Below, in pieces: positions 16,804 to 26,267 of a stretch of DNA of 64,000 nucleotides. Position numbers and translations under genes: made by a program. Origin of the DNA: Axinella damicornis (taxonomy: Eukaryota; Porifera; Demospongiae; Axinellida; Axinellidae). The stretch is from positions 14,692,781 to 14,756,780 of the forward strand of contig OZ007508.1 in assembly GCA_963931865.1 (NCBI GenBank). Direction: 5' to 3'. The first letter of the stretch is position 1; each line of letters begins with the position of its first letter. The notes beneath the pieces are model-generated. The model was not told where the DNA came from, ran no database searches, and saw nothing but the letters and a program-made list of their open reading frames with translations.

Positions 16804-19800
16804 CTACAATACGTATTTGATTGATGCGTAGACACGACGACCGCGCGGATCAAATACCAGCAAGTCAGTGCCGTTGGCATTTTTCAACTTCGGTAAATCA
16901 GCGTCAAACAGATCAATGGCACCAATATTGAACGTCAGATTGGAATTGTTATTGGCAATCGACATGGTATAGCTGTAGTTAAAATCAAACGCATAATAAG
17001 CGTCGATGTCGCCATCACCAATAATATTGTTGGATGCGCCATTGTCCGTATAGGAGCCAACAAAACGCATATTGAGTCTTGCCGCATGGCCATCACGCAG
17101 AAAACTGAACCCCAGATTGCCTCGAAGATCAGGCATTGAACGGGTTAACCGGCGAGTCGGGTCATTATTGGTGAAACCAGCCGCATCGAAATCAGGTTGA
17201 CCGCCAGGAAATCCGCTCACAACAAATTCCCGAATCCAGTTCAAACGTCCATCAACTGCAAAGCTGCCAAGGTCGCTGCCCCAGCTATAACTGAAGTTGG
17301 CATCAATGCCGTCAGTTTCCACCTGACCGGTATTCAGAGCACCACTGGAGATGATTTGCAGGTCACGGGACACATCGACACGACGTGTGATATTGCCACC
17401 ATCAAAACCTGAATTGCCGGGGTTAACCGCATACGCATTCGGGTTGACCTGACATACTTCGCTACGGCCTGCACCCGGATTAAATTCCGCAGCAGTCGGG
17501 TCACAGGACTGACCAAAGTCAGGTTGCCCGGGCACTGCGATCACAAAATCATTGGCGGCAAGCGCAGCCTCGAACAGGGCGCGTTCTTCTATCAGCAGGG
17601 ATTGCGTAGGTACATCAATGATTTTATCTTCAAAACGAATCATGTAGTAATCCAGACCGACGGTGAGGCCTTGCAATGGGCCGTCTACCGGCGACCAGAT
17701 GCCACCAAAGTTAAGTGTCGTAGCCGACTCAGGTGTCAATGAAGGTGTTGCCAGTCCTTGTTTCACAATAATAATGGTGGGCGCCTCGGCGTCACCGGGG
17801 ATGGCACAACGGCCAGTACGAACACAGTTCTGACCTAAAGGATTAGTGCCTTCGCCCAACACATCGCGCACACCGAATTCCAGACTAAAGCCCGTGCCCT
17901 CTTCGATCTGGGCGAGGCCGGGACCGCGGAATGAGCTACTGGCTGAACCGCGCAACACCAAAGAATCTGATGCCTGCCAACGAAGGCCCAGCTTTGGATC
18001 AAAGGTTGAACCAATATCATCGCCATAGTCTTCATAGCGAGCGGCAAGTTGCATTTCCACATCTTCGTGCAGTGGCACCTGAAATTCTACAAAGGCTGCC
18101 ATGATGTCGCGCTCGGCATCAAAATTACGGTTCTCAGACAAACCGGCAACCGATTCCTGACCACTGAGTTGTCCAAAGCTGTTCACCGCACCGATGCTTT
18201 TGGGATTTACAGTTGTTTCGCGGCCTTCTTCCCGATATTGCAATCCGAACGCCATGGCCACAGAACCTGCGCTGAAATCGAATAACTCACCGGCAACCAC
18301 GAAATCAATCGAGGTCAGGAAGGTTTCGGAGCTTTGTGCGTCATTCATAGATACTTCCAGCCACTGTAGCAATTCTTCGGAATTGGCCAGACCTGGCGTG
18401 CTTATACGTGTCAAATAGGGATTGAAGAAGAAACAGCCTTGAGAGTTATCACCACGATTGCTACTGGTCATGGCAACAACCAGATTGTCGGGATTAATAG
18501 CCGGCGCTCCTGGCAGCGTACCTGTCAATGCCAAAATGGTGCTCTCCAAAGGCCCGACCGCGCCAGGCGTGCCGACAGTGGTATCGAAAACTCCATCTGC
18601 CCCTGCAAGCAAACCCCTGGCAATCGGGTTGTTGATATCTCCATCTGGCGTACAGTTCGGCCCACCCAGACCATAGTGAGCAAGCTCCAGTCGATCACTG
18701 TCCAGCCCCAGGAAGTGTGTTGAAAACTCTGAATCACCACGCGTGACAGAAAAATCATAATTCCAGTCACGGGATGCCAGTTCAAAATCACCGCGAATAC
18801 CCAATTGGTAACGCGTCGTGGTCTGTTCGTTATGGGTATCAAATTCACGATCCTGATCAACACCAGGTATACGAACCTCATAATCTACAAGTTCCAGTGG
18901 TAATATCGGCGGTATCGTGCTTCCGCCGTTCACTATCAGCGATGGATCATTGGCCGGGTCCGAACCGATACCAAAGGCTGTCAGCGCATTCAAAATGCCT
19001 GGCATGGCATATTTGGGCTCAATCGGACCGACGTGAATCGGTCGACTTTCGCCACTGCGGGAATCAAACCAGGAAGCCTGGGCATAGACCTCGGCTTTTT
19101 CACTGAAGGTATGCGTAAAAGTTGCCATCACGCTGGCGCGTTCCTGCGCCGGAGCCAGCAGTTCCGTATCACTACCATTACGATTACAGGAGTTGGGGTC
19201 AGAACTAAATCCGTTATTGATAAAGAACCCTCCCCCCAGGTCTTCATTACCGCACTGACTATCAGGGCCATTAAATGACAAACGGTTCACAATGGTGGGA
19301 TTTTGCAAAGGAAACACGTCACGGGTCAGGTCAGTACGGTCGCGGGATGCCAGATGGCCGCGATCAAAAAACTCACCACCAATCACAAAACGAGTATTTT
19401 GATCATCACTGGCCCAGCCGAAAATGCCACCGTAGGTAACATCATCCTGTGAACCTGTGGTCGTTTCCTGGTATTTGGCGGACAGTTCAAAACCTTCGAA
19501 TTCCGAACGAGTGATGAAGTTCACCACACCGGCAATAGCATCCGAGCCATAGATTGCCGAACCGCCGTCTTTTAATACCTCAACCTGTTCTATCATGGTA
19601 ATCGGAATAGTGTTGACGTCGACGAAGCGGTCGCCATCTGCCAGCTTCTGACCGGCAAAAGGCAGGCGTTTGCCATCCATCAGAACCAACGTAGCTGTTG
19701 GGCCCACACCACGTAAATTGACGTTCGCCAGGCCGGAACCGGAGTTACCGTTAAAACGGGTTTCATTCTGTGAGGCCGTATCCGAGCCAGAGGCAATTTC

Positions 19801-20073
19801 GAGGTTACGAATCAGTTCTGACACATCGGAAACACCGGAGGTGACAATAGCTTCTCGATTCAGGATTTGAACGGGTGAAGGGGCATCTTCAGGGGAACCT
19901 TTAATATAGGAACCGGTCACCACGACTTCTTCAAGTGCTTCAGGCCCTGCCTCCCGGGGAAACACCAGCGATGGCGTCAGTAGCAAAAAGAGCGTGATGC
20001 CACCCGGCAACCATCGCAGAGTTGAAAGTATGTCGGGACGAATATGTGACGAACTTTGTTTGATGAAAAACAT
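16804..20073 (-). CDS. TonB-dependent receptor, large (1089 residues)
   Basis: Outer-membrane receptor for an unknown ligand. An N-terminal export segment (hydrophobic about 24-40) is followed by LEEVVVTGSYIKGSPEDAPSP, a plug domain (VNLRGVGPTATLVLMDGKR, EVLKDGGSAIYGSDAIAGV) and a long beta-barrel ending in YASIKYVL. This belongs to the group whose plug opens with VVTGSxI. GAGAGGTG precedes the ATG. Base composition is lower in GC than the neighbours on both sides. No transporter or regulator gene adjoins to indicate the ligand. Confidence 0.93.
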   Translation of the reverse strand: MFFIKQSSSHIRPDILSTLRWLPGGITLFLLLTPSLVFPREAGPEALEEVVVTGSYIKGSPEDAPSPVQILNREAIVTSGVSDVSELIRNLEIASGSDTASQNETRFNGNSGSGLANVNLRGVGPTATLVLMDGKRLPFAGQKLADGDRFVDVNTIPITMIEQVEVLKDGGSAIYGSDAIAGVVNFITRSEFEGFELSAKYQETTTGSQDDVTYGGIFGWASDDQNTRFVIGGEFFDRGHLASRDRTDLTRDVFPLQNPTIVNRLSFNGPDSQCGNEDLGGGFFINNGFSSDPNSCNRNGSDTELLAPAQERASVMATFTHTFSEKAEVYAQASWFDSRSGESRPIHVGPIEPKYAMPGILNALTAFGIGSDPANDPSLIVNGGSTIPPILPLELVDYEVRIPGVDQDREFDTHNEQTTTRYQLGIRGDFELASRDWNYDFSVTRGDSEFSTHFLGLDSDRLELAHYGLGGPNCTPDGDINNPIARGLLAGADGVFDTTVGTPGAVGPLESTILALTGTLPGAPAINPDNLVVAMTSSNRGDNSQGCFFFNPYLTRISTPGLANSEELLQWLEVSMNDAQSSETFLTSIDFVVAGELFDFSAGSVAMAFGLQYREEGRETTVNPKSIGAVNSFGQLSGQESVAGLSENRNFDAERDIMAAFVEFQVPLHEDVEMQLAARYEDYGDDIGSTFDPKLGLRWQASDSLVLRGSASSSFRGPGLAQIEEGTGFSLEFGVRDVLGEGTNPLGQNCVRTGRCAIPGDAEAPTIIIVKQGLATPSLTPESATTLNFGGIWSPVDGPLQGLTVGLDYYMIRFEDKIIDVPTQSLLIEERALFEAALAANDFVIAVPGQPDFGQSCDPTAAEFNPGAGRSEVCQVNPNAYAVNPGNSGFDGGNITRRVDVSRDLQIISSGALNTGQVETDGIDANFSYSWGSDLGSFAVDGRLNWIREFVVSGFPGGQPDFDAAGFTNNDPTRRLTRSMPDLRGNLGFSFLRDGHAARLNMRFVGSYTDNGASNNIIGDGDIDAYYAFDFNYSYTMSIANNNSNLTFNIGAIDLFDADLPKLKNANGTDLLVFDPRGRRVYASIKYVL

Positions 20074-20165
20074 GGTTTAACACCTCTCTTTTTTATTTTG
20101 AATTCACGCAGACAGCACATGATAGCGATTCTTTTGCGCGCCGCTGAAACGTCAGGCAACAGGCC

Positions 20166-21422
20166 CTACCATAGGTCGTACTTCTGCAACTCCGCCCTGC
20201 CCACCACCATATGGTGCACCTCATCCGGCCCGTCAGCGAATCTGAGGTGGCGCAGATCGGTGTACATGTTTGCCAGGGGCGTCCACTGCGAGATGCCGGC
20301 CGCACCGTGCATCTGAATCGCCTGGTCAATGATCAGGCAGACCTTTTCCGGCACCATCGCCTTGACGGCGCTGACATAGACCCTCGCTTCCTTGTTGCCC
20401 AGAACATCCATGGCCCTGGCTGCCTGTAGCACGGCGAGTCGCATGGCATTGATCTCGATTCGCGCGCGTGAAATAACCTCCAGATTCTTACCCAGTTTCG
20501 CGATGGGCTTGCCGAATGCCTCACGGGTAGCGGACCGTTTGACCATCAGTTCCAGTGCTTTTTCCGCCTTGCCGATGGAACGCATACAGTGATGAATGCG
20601 GCCCGGACCCAGTCGCACCTGTGAAATCTCAAACCCGCGACCGGGACCCAGGAGGATGTTCTCTTTTGGCACACGAACATTGTCGAACCTGATGTGCATG
20701 TGGCCATAGGGTGCATGGTCGTGCCCGAAGACTTCCATCGCCTCCAGAATTTGCACACCCGGGGTATCAATGGGCACAAGAATCTGGGACTGCTGCCGGG
20801 ATGGCGCTGCATCCGGGTCGGTTTTTACCATGGTGATCATGACCTTGCAGCGCGGGTCTCCGGCTCCGGAGATGTAAAACTTTTCACCGTTGATGAGCCA
20901 TTCATCACCATCCAGCACGGCGCTGGTCGAGATGTTTTTGGCATCTGAAGACGGTAGCCCGGGTTCAGTCATTGCATAGGCCGAGCGAATCTCCCCGTTC
21001 AGTAGCGGTTTCAACCACTGCTCTTTCTGATCTTCCGTTCCGACCCGCTCCAGCACCTCCATGTTGCCCGTGTCAGGTGCGCTACAGTTCAGCGATTCCG
21101 AGGCCAGGGCATATTTACCCAGTTCCGTTGCGATATAGGCGTAATCCAGATTGGTCAGCCCTTCGCCGGTCTCGGAATAGCCCGGCAGAAAGAAGTTCCA
21201 AAGACCCGATTCCTTTGCCTTGTTCTTGGCGCCTTCAAGCAGTTCAAGCTGCCGGGGATGCCATGACCAGCGATCTTCTTTCTCCTTGTCCAGGGCGAAG
21301 AATTCTTCAGTGATCGGCTCTATATTCCCGGCGATATGTTTCTGCACAGCATCCATCAGAGGCTGCGCTTGTTCGCTCATGGCGAGGTTAAACAGGTCGG
21401 CTTCCAGGTCGGGCATGGTCAA
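20166..21422 (-). CDS. Acyl-CoA dehydrogenase family protein (ACAD10/11-like)
   Basis: FAD enzyme oxidising an acyl-CoA. 418 residues with the three acyl-CoA dehydrogenase parts: helical N-domain, beta-domain (YAMTEPGLPSSDAKNI, NGEKFYISGAGDPRCKV) and C-terminal helical FAD domain (GRIHHCMRSIGKAEKALELM, QMHGAAGISQWTPLA). The closing RFADGPDEVHHMVVGRAEL is typical of the ACAD10/11-like group. Substrate unknown. It lies 84 bases downstream of an MFS gene on the same strand and may be co-transcribed with it. Confidence 0.92.
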   Translation of the reverse strand: MTMPDLEADLFNLAMSEQAQPLMDAVQKHIAGNIEPITEEFFALDKEKEDRWSWHPRQLELLEGAKNKAKESGLWNFFLPGYSETGEGLTNLDYAYIATELGKYALASESLNCSAPDTGNMEVLERVGTEDQKEQWLKPLLNGEIRSAYAMTEPGLPSSDAKNISTSAVLDGDEWLINGEKFYISGAGDPRCKVMITMVKTDPDAAPSRQQSQILVPIDTPGVQILEAMEVFGHDHAPYGHMHIRFDNVRVPKENILLGPGRGFEISQVRLGPGRIHHCMRSIGKAEKALELMVKRSATREAFGKPIAKLGKNLEVISRARIEINAMRLAVLQAARAMDVLGNKEARVYVSAVKAMVPEKVCLIIDQAIQMHGAAGISQWTPLANMYTDLRHLRFADGPDEVHHMVVGRAELQKYDLW

Positions 21423-21506
21423 CTCCTTTCAATGCGATTTGGCGGGCAGGAGGTTGAGCCTATTAGAAAAACAACAGCAGGTCGATACCGGTCATTGTCA
21501 TTTCCG

Positions 21507-23093
21507 TTAAATCTCTTCGCCCCGGGATCTCGCACGTTCAAGCCTTGAGGCCACATCGGCGGGCAGGTAACGCCAGGCGAGAGTCAGCAGGATCAGCGTC
21601 GGCACAAAGATCAACAGCGCGCTGGCAATCGCAGCCTGTAGCGCCGTCGCCGAATCCATCCCGGTTGCCGCGTACATGTCCGATAGCTGCCCCATGAAAT
21701 AGGGACCCATGGCAAGCCCGATCATGGTGTTGATCAGCAGGTAGTAGGCACCCGCAACAGCACGCATACGCGGCAGAACCAGATCTGCCGCTGTCGAAGG
21801 CGGGATACCGGGCCAGGCGGCACTGAACAGGTGGTGGGCAAAGTTCAGGATGAACGCCATCATCAGATTTTCGGTGTAGATCATCCAGAGCACGAGCGGC
21901 GCTGTGCCGAACACCGCAACATATCCCACGATCAATCTTCCCGACGGATGTTTTGTTTTCGCCCAGTCTGCAAGGATACCCCCGAGGGTAACACCCATCA
22001 GACCACCGAGCGCATTGCCAAGCCCGATGTACATGCCCACCTCGGTTGCGGACGTGTCGTCCTCGTGCAGCCGAAGCAGCAGGGGCGCTGTCCAGTAGCC
22101 AACGCCATAGGTCACAAAGGAAATGGAGGGAAACGCCAGCATGGTAAAGATCATGCCCTTGGACCGGAAGATCATGTGAAAGGTGACGGTATCCCGTGCC
22201 CTGAGGGACTGAGCCCAGGAAAAGGTGACGTAGATACCGATACCGAGTGCAATCCACTGGGAAACGGTGCCGGTCAGGTAGATCAGCCCGATCACAAGCA
22301 GCAGGATACCGACAGCCGCCATCAGGTTGACCCGCAATGAAGCGCCAACCCTGCGCAAACCAATGAGGTTGAAGCCGGGCATCATGGTGGCCAGTTCCTC
22401 GAACAGCACGGAGAAGGGAGCGGGATGCTTTTTCGCAACCAACCCTTCACTGACGCCGCGCACCGGCTCTCTCAGGGTCCGCACCCAGATGGCCATCAAT
22501 ATCCCGGGAATCCCGACCGCCAGAAACGCCGCCTGCCAACCCTTGAGTCCCAGGGGTGAGTGTACCGGGTCAGGGAAGGCGCCGTTCCAGGTTTCCATGA
22601 TAAAACCACCGAGGAACAGACCGATACCGCCGCCGATGTACACACCGGACGAATAGATGGCGATAACCGTTGCACGAAGGCGCGGTGAATAGTAATCCGA
22701 GAGCATGGAATAGGCGGCGGGCGAAGCGCTTGCCTCGCCGATGCCGACGCCGATACGAAACGCTGCCAGCATCGGGAAGGATCGCGCGAATCCCGACATG
22801 GCGGTCATCAGGCTCCAGAACATCAGCCCGATTGAGATGAGGCTTCGCCTGATCCAGACGTCTGCAAATCGCGCCAGCGGAATACCAAACACGGCATAGA
22901 ACACCGCAAACACGGTGCCGTAAAGAAAGCCCATCTCGGCATCACTGACACCCAGGTCCTTCTGAATGTCCTGGGAAAGAATCGAAAGGATGTTTCGATC
23001 AATAAAGTTAAAAATGTAGACAATGACCAGAACGAACAGTACGTAATGCGGGTACCAGCCGCCCGGCATCTTGCTCTTGTTGTTTTCTGACAT
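21507..23093 (-). CDS. MFS transporter, spinster-like
   Basis: Inner-membrane transporter, about 528 residues from ATG 23093 (GAGGG just upstream). [20 protein letters not shown] in helix 1 and [16 protein letters not shown] in the 2-3 loop match the spinster-like MFS group. An extra stretch in the middle loop (about 225-300) makes it longer than the usual 430-460. The frame is open to 23168, but the extra residues are polar and unlike a transporter start. Substrate unknown; association with the acyl-CoA dehydrogenase suggests lipid or organic-acid metabolism. Confidence 0.88.
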   Translation of the reverse strand: MSENNKSKMPGGWYPHYVLFVLVIVYIFNFIDRNILSILSQDIQKDLGVSDAEMGFLYGTVFAVFYAVFGIPLARFADVWIRRSLISIGLMFWSLMTAMSGFARSFPMLAAFRIGVGIGEASASPAAYSMLSDYYSPRLRATVIAIYSSGVYIGGGIGLFLGGFIMETWNGAFPDPVHSPLGLKGWQAAFLAVGIPGILMAIWVRTLREPVRGVSEGLVAKKHPAPFSVLFEELATMMPGFNLIGLRRVGASLRVNLMAAVGILLLVIGLIYLTGTVSQWIALGIGIYVTFSWAQSLRARDTVTFHMIFRSKGMIFTMLAFPSISFVTYGVGYWTAPLLLRLHEDDTSATEVGMYIGLGNALGGLMGVTLGGILADWAKTKHPSGRLIVGYVAVFGTAPLVLWMIYTENLMMAFILNFAHHLFSAAWPGIPPSTAADLVLPRMRAVAGAYYLLINTMIGLAMGPYFMGQLSDMYAATGMDSATALQAAIASALLIFVPTLILLTLAWRYLPADVASRLERARSRGEEI

Positions 23094-23203
23094 ACACCCT
23101 CTGCTCGGCGAAGCATACCGACTCCGATAACAATTCGCACACTTTTTCCGGGCGTCGAGATACGGCAAACTGCCCGAAATACCGCCGCCCCGGAACGGTA
23201 ACC

Positions 23204-23746
23204 ATGTCAGTTGACCACTCCTCCTATGTCATTGATGAGATGATCTCGGCGAAATCCATCGCGGCGCGTGTCGAATCACTCGCCAGGGAAATTTCTGATT
23301 ACTATTCCGGTACGGACAAGCTGGTGGTGGTGGGTCTGTTGCGGGGATCCTTCATGTTTATCGCCGATCTTGTGCGCGAACTGACGATGCCGGTGGAAGT
23401 CGACTTCCTCGAAGTCTCATCCTATGGTGATGCCATGGCGTCTTCACGCGAGGTCAGAATCGTCAAGGACATCCGCGGGGAAATTGAAGGCCGTGACGTT
23501 CTGGTGGTCGAAGACATCATCGACACCGGGCACACCATGACCCAGGTGATGACGCTTCTTCAGGGGCGCGGACCGAGGCGACTGGAGCTTGCCGCCCTGC
23601 TGGACAAACCATCAAGACGCGAGGTGGCAGTCAGGGCCCGATGGGTTGGTTTCGAGATTCCCGATAAGTTCGTTGTCGGTTACGGCATCGACTATGCACA
23701 GCGCAATCGCAACCTGCCCTACATCGGCAGTATCCGGCAACCCTGA
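23204..23746 (+). CDS. hpt: Hypoxanthine phosphoribosyltransferase
   Basis: Purine salvage: hypoxanthine or guanine plus PRPP to the nucleotide. 180 residues, normal length. [16 protein letters not shown] (PPi loop region), [10 protein letters not shown] and the PRPP motif [17 protein letters not shown] are clear, and [21 protein letters not shown] closes the protein. Divergent from the MFS gene. Confidence 0.94.
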   Translation: MSVDHSSYVIDEMISAKSIAARVESLAREISDYYSGTDKLVVVGLLRGSFMFIADLVRELTMPVEVDFLEVSSYGDAMASSREVRIVKDIRGEIEGRDVLVVEDIIDTGHTMTQVMTLLQGRGPRRLELAALLDKPSRREVAVRARWVGFEIPDKFVVGYGIDYAQRNRNLPYIGSIRQP

Positions 23747-23827
23747 ACCGACACCCTGAACCGACATCAAGACAAGACCCGGCTTGATACGTATCATCAG
23801 CGATCGACAACTATCCGGTAACAACTT

Positions 23828-25315
23828 ATGTGGTGGAAAATTCTCCTGGGCCTTATCGCTGTCCCGGCCATGGCGTTTCTTGTACTGCTGAGCCAGGTCA
23901 ACATCACCCCGGGCATCCTGGCACACGCCCTTTGGGGTCAGGGAAAGGAAACGCCGGACGAGGAAACGCTTCAGAGCAGGCTGCAACTGCCGGAAGGATT
24001 TTCAGTCGGGGTCTACGCCGCCAATGTCCGGAATGCACGATTTATCGAATTCACCCGCTCCGGGGACCTGGTCATCGCGCAGCCCCGGGAAGCCATGATC
24101 AGCCTGCTGAGGCGCGACACTGACCAGGATGGCAGGGCGGACAGCCGCGAGGTGCTGATGGAAAACCTGGTGCGCCCACACAGTATCGACTTCTTCGGGG
24201 ACTATCTCTATGTCGGTGAATCCAACGCTGTGGGTCGAATCCGGTTCGATCATGTGACCGGAACCACGATCGGCGATTATGAACGCATCATCACAGACCT
24301 GGGAGATACCGGGAACCACTGGACCAAGAGCATCAGGTTTGGTCCGGATGGCATGTTGTATCTCAGCTCCGGTTCAACATGCAACGTCTGCATGGAAGAA
24401 GACACCCAGCGGGCGACGATTACCCGCTACCAGCCCAACGGTTCCGGAGAGGAGCGGTTTGCCACCGGATTGCGCAACGCTGTCGGATTCGACTGGGCGC
24501 CGTTCAATGGCGCCCTGTATGCCACGGACAATGGTCGGGACCTGCTCGGCGATGACTATCCACCCTGCGAACTGAACAGGGTCGAGCCAGGGCACTTCTA
24601 CGGCTGGCCGCAGGTGAACGGCTTCGGTGACCCGGACCCTGACTTCGGTGACCCGGCCAGTCTTGCAGGGGCGACCTCACCCGTTCATGGTTTTAAGGCG
24701 CACAATGCCCCACTGGGTATTCGATTCATCAACCTGGACACCTTCCCCGAAGCCTATCGCGACGCGGCGCTGGTTGCCCTGCATGGTAGCTGGAACCGAT
24801 CCACCTATGACGGATACAGGGTCGTCTCATTGCATCATCAAACGGATGGTCGCTTCGTAGAAAAGGATTTCCTGTCAGGATTCGAGAAGGACGGAGATGT
24901 GATAGGCAGACCCGTTGACATCGCCCAGGGGCCTGACGGCTGCGTCTATATCTCGGACGATTTCGCCATGTCTATCTACCGGGTGTGCTACGGGGAAACG
25001 CAAAGTGATGTCATCGCAACCGCTGACACGGGAGTCAGTGAGTCCGGGCTTGAGGCATTTGATGCGGAACGACTGTCACGGCTGACCCGGCGGGGAGAAC
25101 ACCTTTTTCAAACCCGTGGGTGTGTTGCCTGTCACCTGGCCAACAGGGACAAGGGGTCTTTCGGTCTGAAGCCACTTGCCGGGATCAGCAAAAAGTACAC
25201 GCTGAGCAGCCTGGCAGCCTTCTACAAAACACCCACGCCACCGATGCCACCGGTGAGACTCGGCAACGAAGAAGATGAACTGGCCCTGTCTGCCTACCTG
25301 CTGACCCTGGATTAA
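23828..25315 (+). CDS. Sorbosone/glucose dehydrogenase-like beta-propeller with C-terminal cytochrome c
   Basis: Periplasmic oxidoreductase, 495 residues. N-terminal membrane anchor or signal (1-22); six-bladed propeller of the soluble glucose / L-sorbosone dehydrogenase type (LQLPEGFSVGVYA, RFGPDGMLYLSSGS, ATDNGRDLLGDDYPPCELN, LVALHGSWNRS); then a class-I cytochrome c domain with one heme site (CVACH, about residues 437-441). Such proteins usually use PQQ or a metal-quinone cofactor and pass electrons to the respiratory chain. Substrate unknown. It ends in TTAA shared with the stop of the convergent TauD-like gene. Confidence 0.85.
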   Translation: MWWKILLGLIAVPAMAFLVLLSQVNITPGILAHALWGQGKETPDEETLQSRLQLPEGFSVGVYAANVRNARFIEFTRSGDLVIAQPREAMISLLRRDTDQDGRADSREVLMENLVRPHSIDFFGDYLYVGESNAVGRIRFDHVTGTTIGDYERIITDLGDTGNHWTKSIRFGPDGMLYLSSGSTCNVCMEEDTQRATITRYQPNGSGEERFATGLRNAVGFDWAPFNGALYATDNGRDLLGDDYPPCELNRVEPGHFYGWPQVNGFGDPDPDFGDPASLAGATSPVHGFKAHNAPLGIRFINLDTFPEAYRDAALVALHGSWNRSTYDGYRVVSLHHQTDGRFVEKDFLSGFEKDGDVIGRPVDIAQGPDGCVYISDDFAMSIYRVCYGETQSDVIATADTGVSESGLEAFDAERLSRLTRRGEHLFQTRGCVACHLANRDKGSFGLKPLAGISKKYTLSSLAAFYKTPTPPMPPVRLGNEEDELALSAYLLTLD

Positions 25316-26163
25316 CCCGTGGCCGCAAACTCACTGATCTGATTGCCCGCTATCCGCGTGTGATACATCACGCGCGGCCTGGTCATGTCCCACGGACAGG
25401 CCCGGTGCAGCAGACAACGGTTATCCCAGAGTACGGCATCACCCTCAGTCCAGTGATGGTGATATACCCTGGGCGGCTGGCAGACATGTGCCAGCAGTTC
25501 TTCAAGCAGCCGTTCTGACGCCTCGGACGAAAGCCCGGGAATGCCGAAGGCATGTCGGCCAATCAACAGGGATTTTCGCCCCGTTTCCGGATGCACTTTG
25601 ACCAATGGTCGCAGGGGTGGCTGCTGACCATGGAAACCGTAACCCTGGTAGTCACCGCCTTCTTCGGGAACAAATCCCGCTTTTTCCTGGGAGTAGTAAA
25701 GGGAGTGGTACGCAGACAATCCGGCCAGGCGATTCTGCATGGCCGCATCCAGTGACTCATAGCCTGCGCGCAGATCAGCCCAGCCGGTTTCCCCGCCATC
25801 CTCCGGAACCACATGGGCTGTGAACACCGAGCCCTTCGCCTGAACCGGCATATAGGTACTGTCACAGTGCCAGCCCATATTGCCCTTCAGGATCTGTATG
25901 ACGCCATCATTATCATCCGGGGCACGAACTGACCCATCACCCCGCACATTGCTGATGGCGGCAAGGTCAAATTCCAGCTCCCCGAATCGGCGGGCAAAAG
26001 TAATCTGTTCTTCATTCGTCAGAAACTGACCGGGGAAAATCAGCAGCGCAAAGTCCAGCCAGTTGTCGTAAATCCCGGCGAAGTCAGCATCTTGCAACTG
26101 CCGAAGGTCGATGTCAGTGACGATGGCACCAAAGGTCGCATCGAGTGGAGTAGTCGTTGCCAT
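25312..26163 (-). CDS. TauD/TfdA-family Fe(II)/2-oxoglutarate dioxygenase
   Basis: Non-heme iron oxygenase, 283 residues, usual length. The facial triad is visible: GWHCDSTY (His and Asp) and, near the end, the distal His in NRCLLHRACPWD. The 2-oxoglutarate-binding Arg follows in MTRPRVMYHTRI. WTEGDAVLWDNR also fits. Substrate unknown (taurine-like sulfonates, aryloxyacetates and others are possible). It marks the left border of the AT-rich accessory island. Confidence 0.92.
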   Translation of the reverse strand: MATTTPLDATFGAIVTDIDLRQLQDADFAGIYDNWLDFALLIFPGQFLTNEEQITFARRFGELEFDLAAISNVRGDGSVRAPDDNDGVIQILKGNMGWHCDSTYMPVQAKGSVFTAHVVPEDGGETGWADLRAGYESLDAAMQNRLAGLSAYHSLYYSQEKAGFVPEEGGDYQGYGFHGQQPPLRPLVKVHPETGRKSLLIGRHAFGIPGLSSEASERLLEELLAHVCQPPRVYHHHWTEGDAVLWDNRCLLHRACPWDMTRPRVMYHTRIAGNQISEFAATG

Positions 26164-26267
26164 GGCGGCTCCTTAACCTCATCTTTACCCCACTGTCGCG
26201 CAAATTATCTGAACTCGCAAGTGACAGTGACCAACCCACCTTCTGTGCAAGGATGGTCTTGGGGAAA

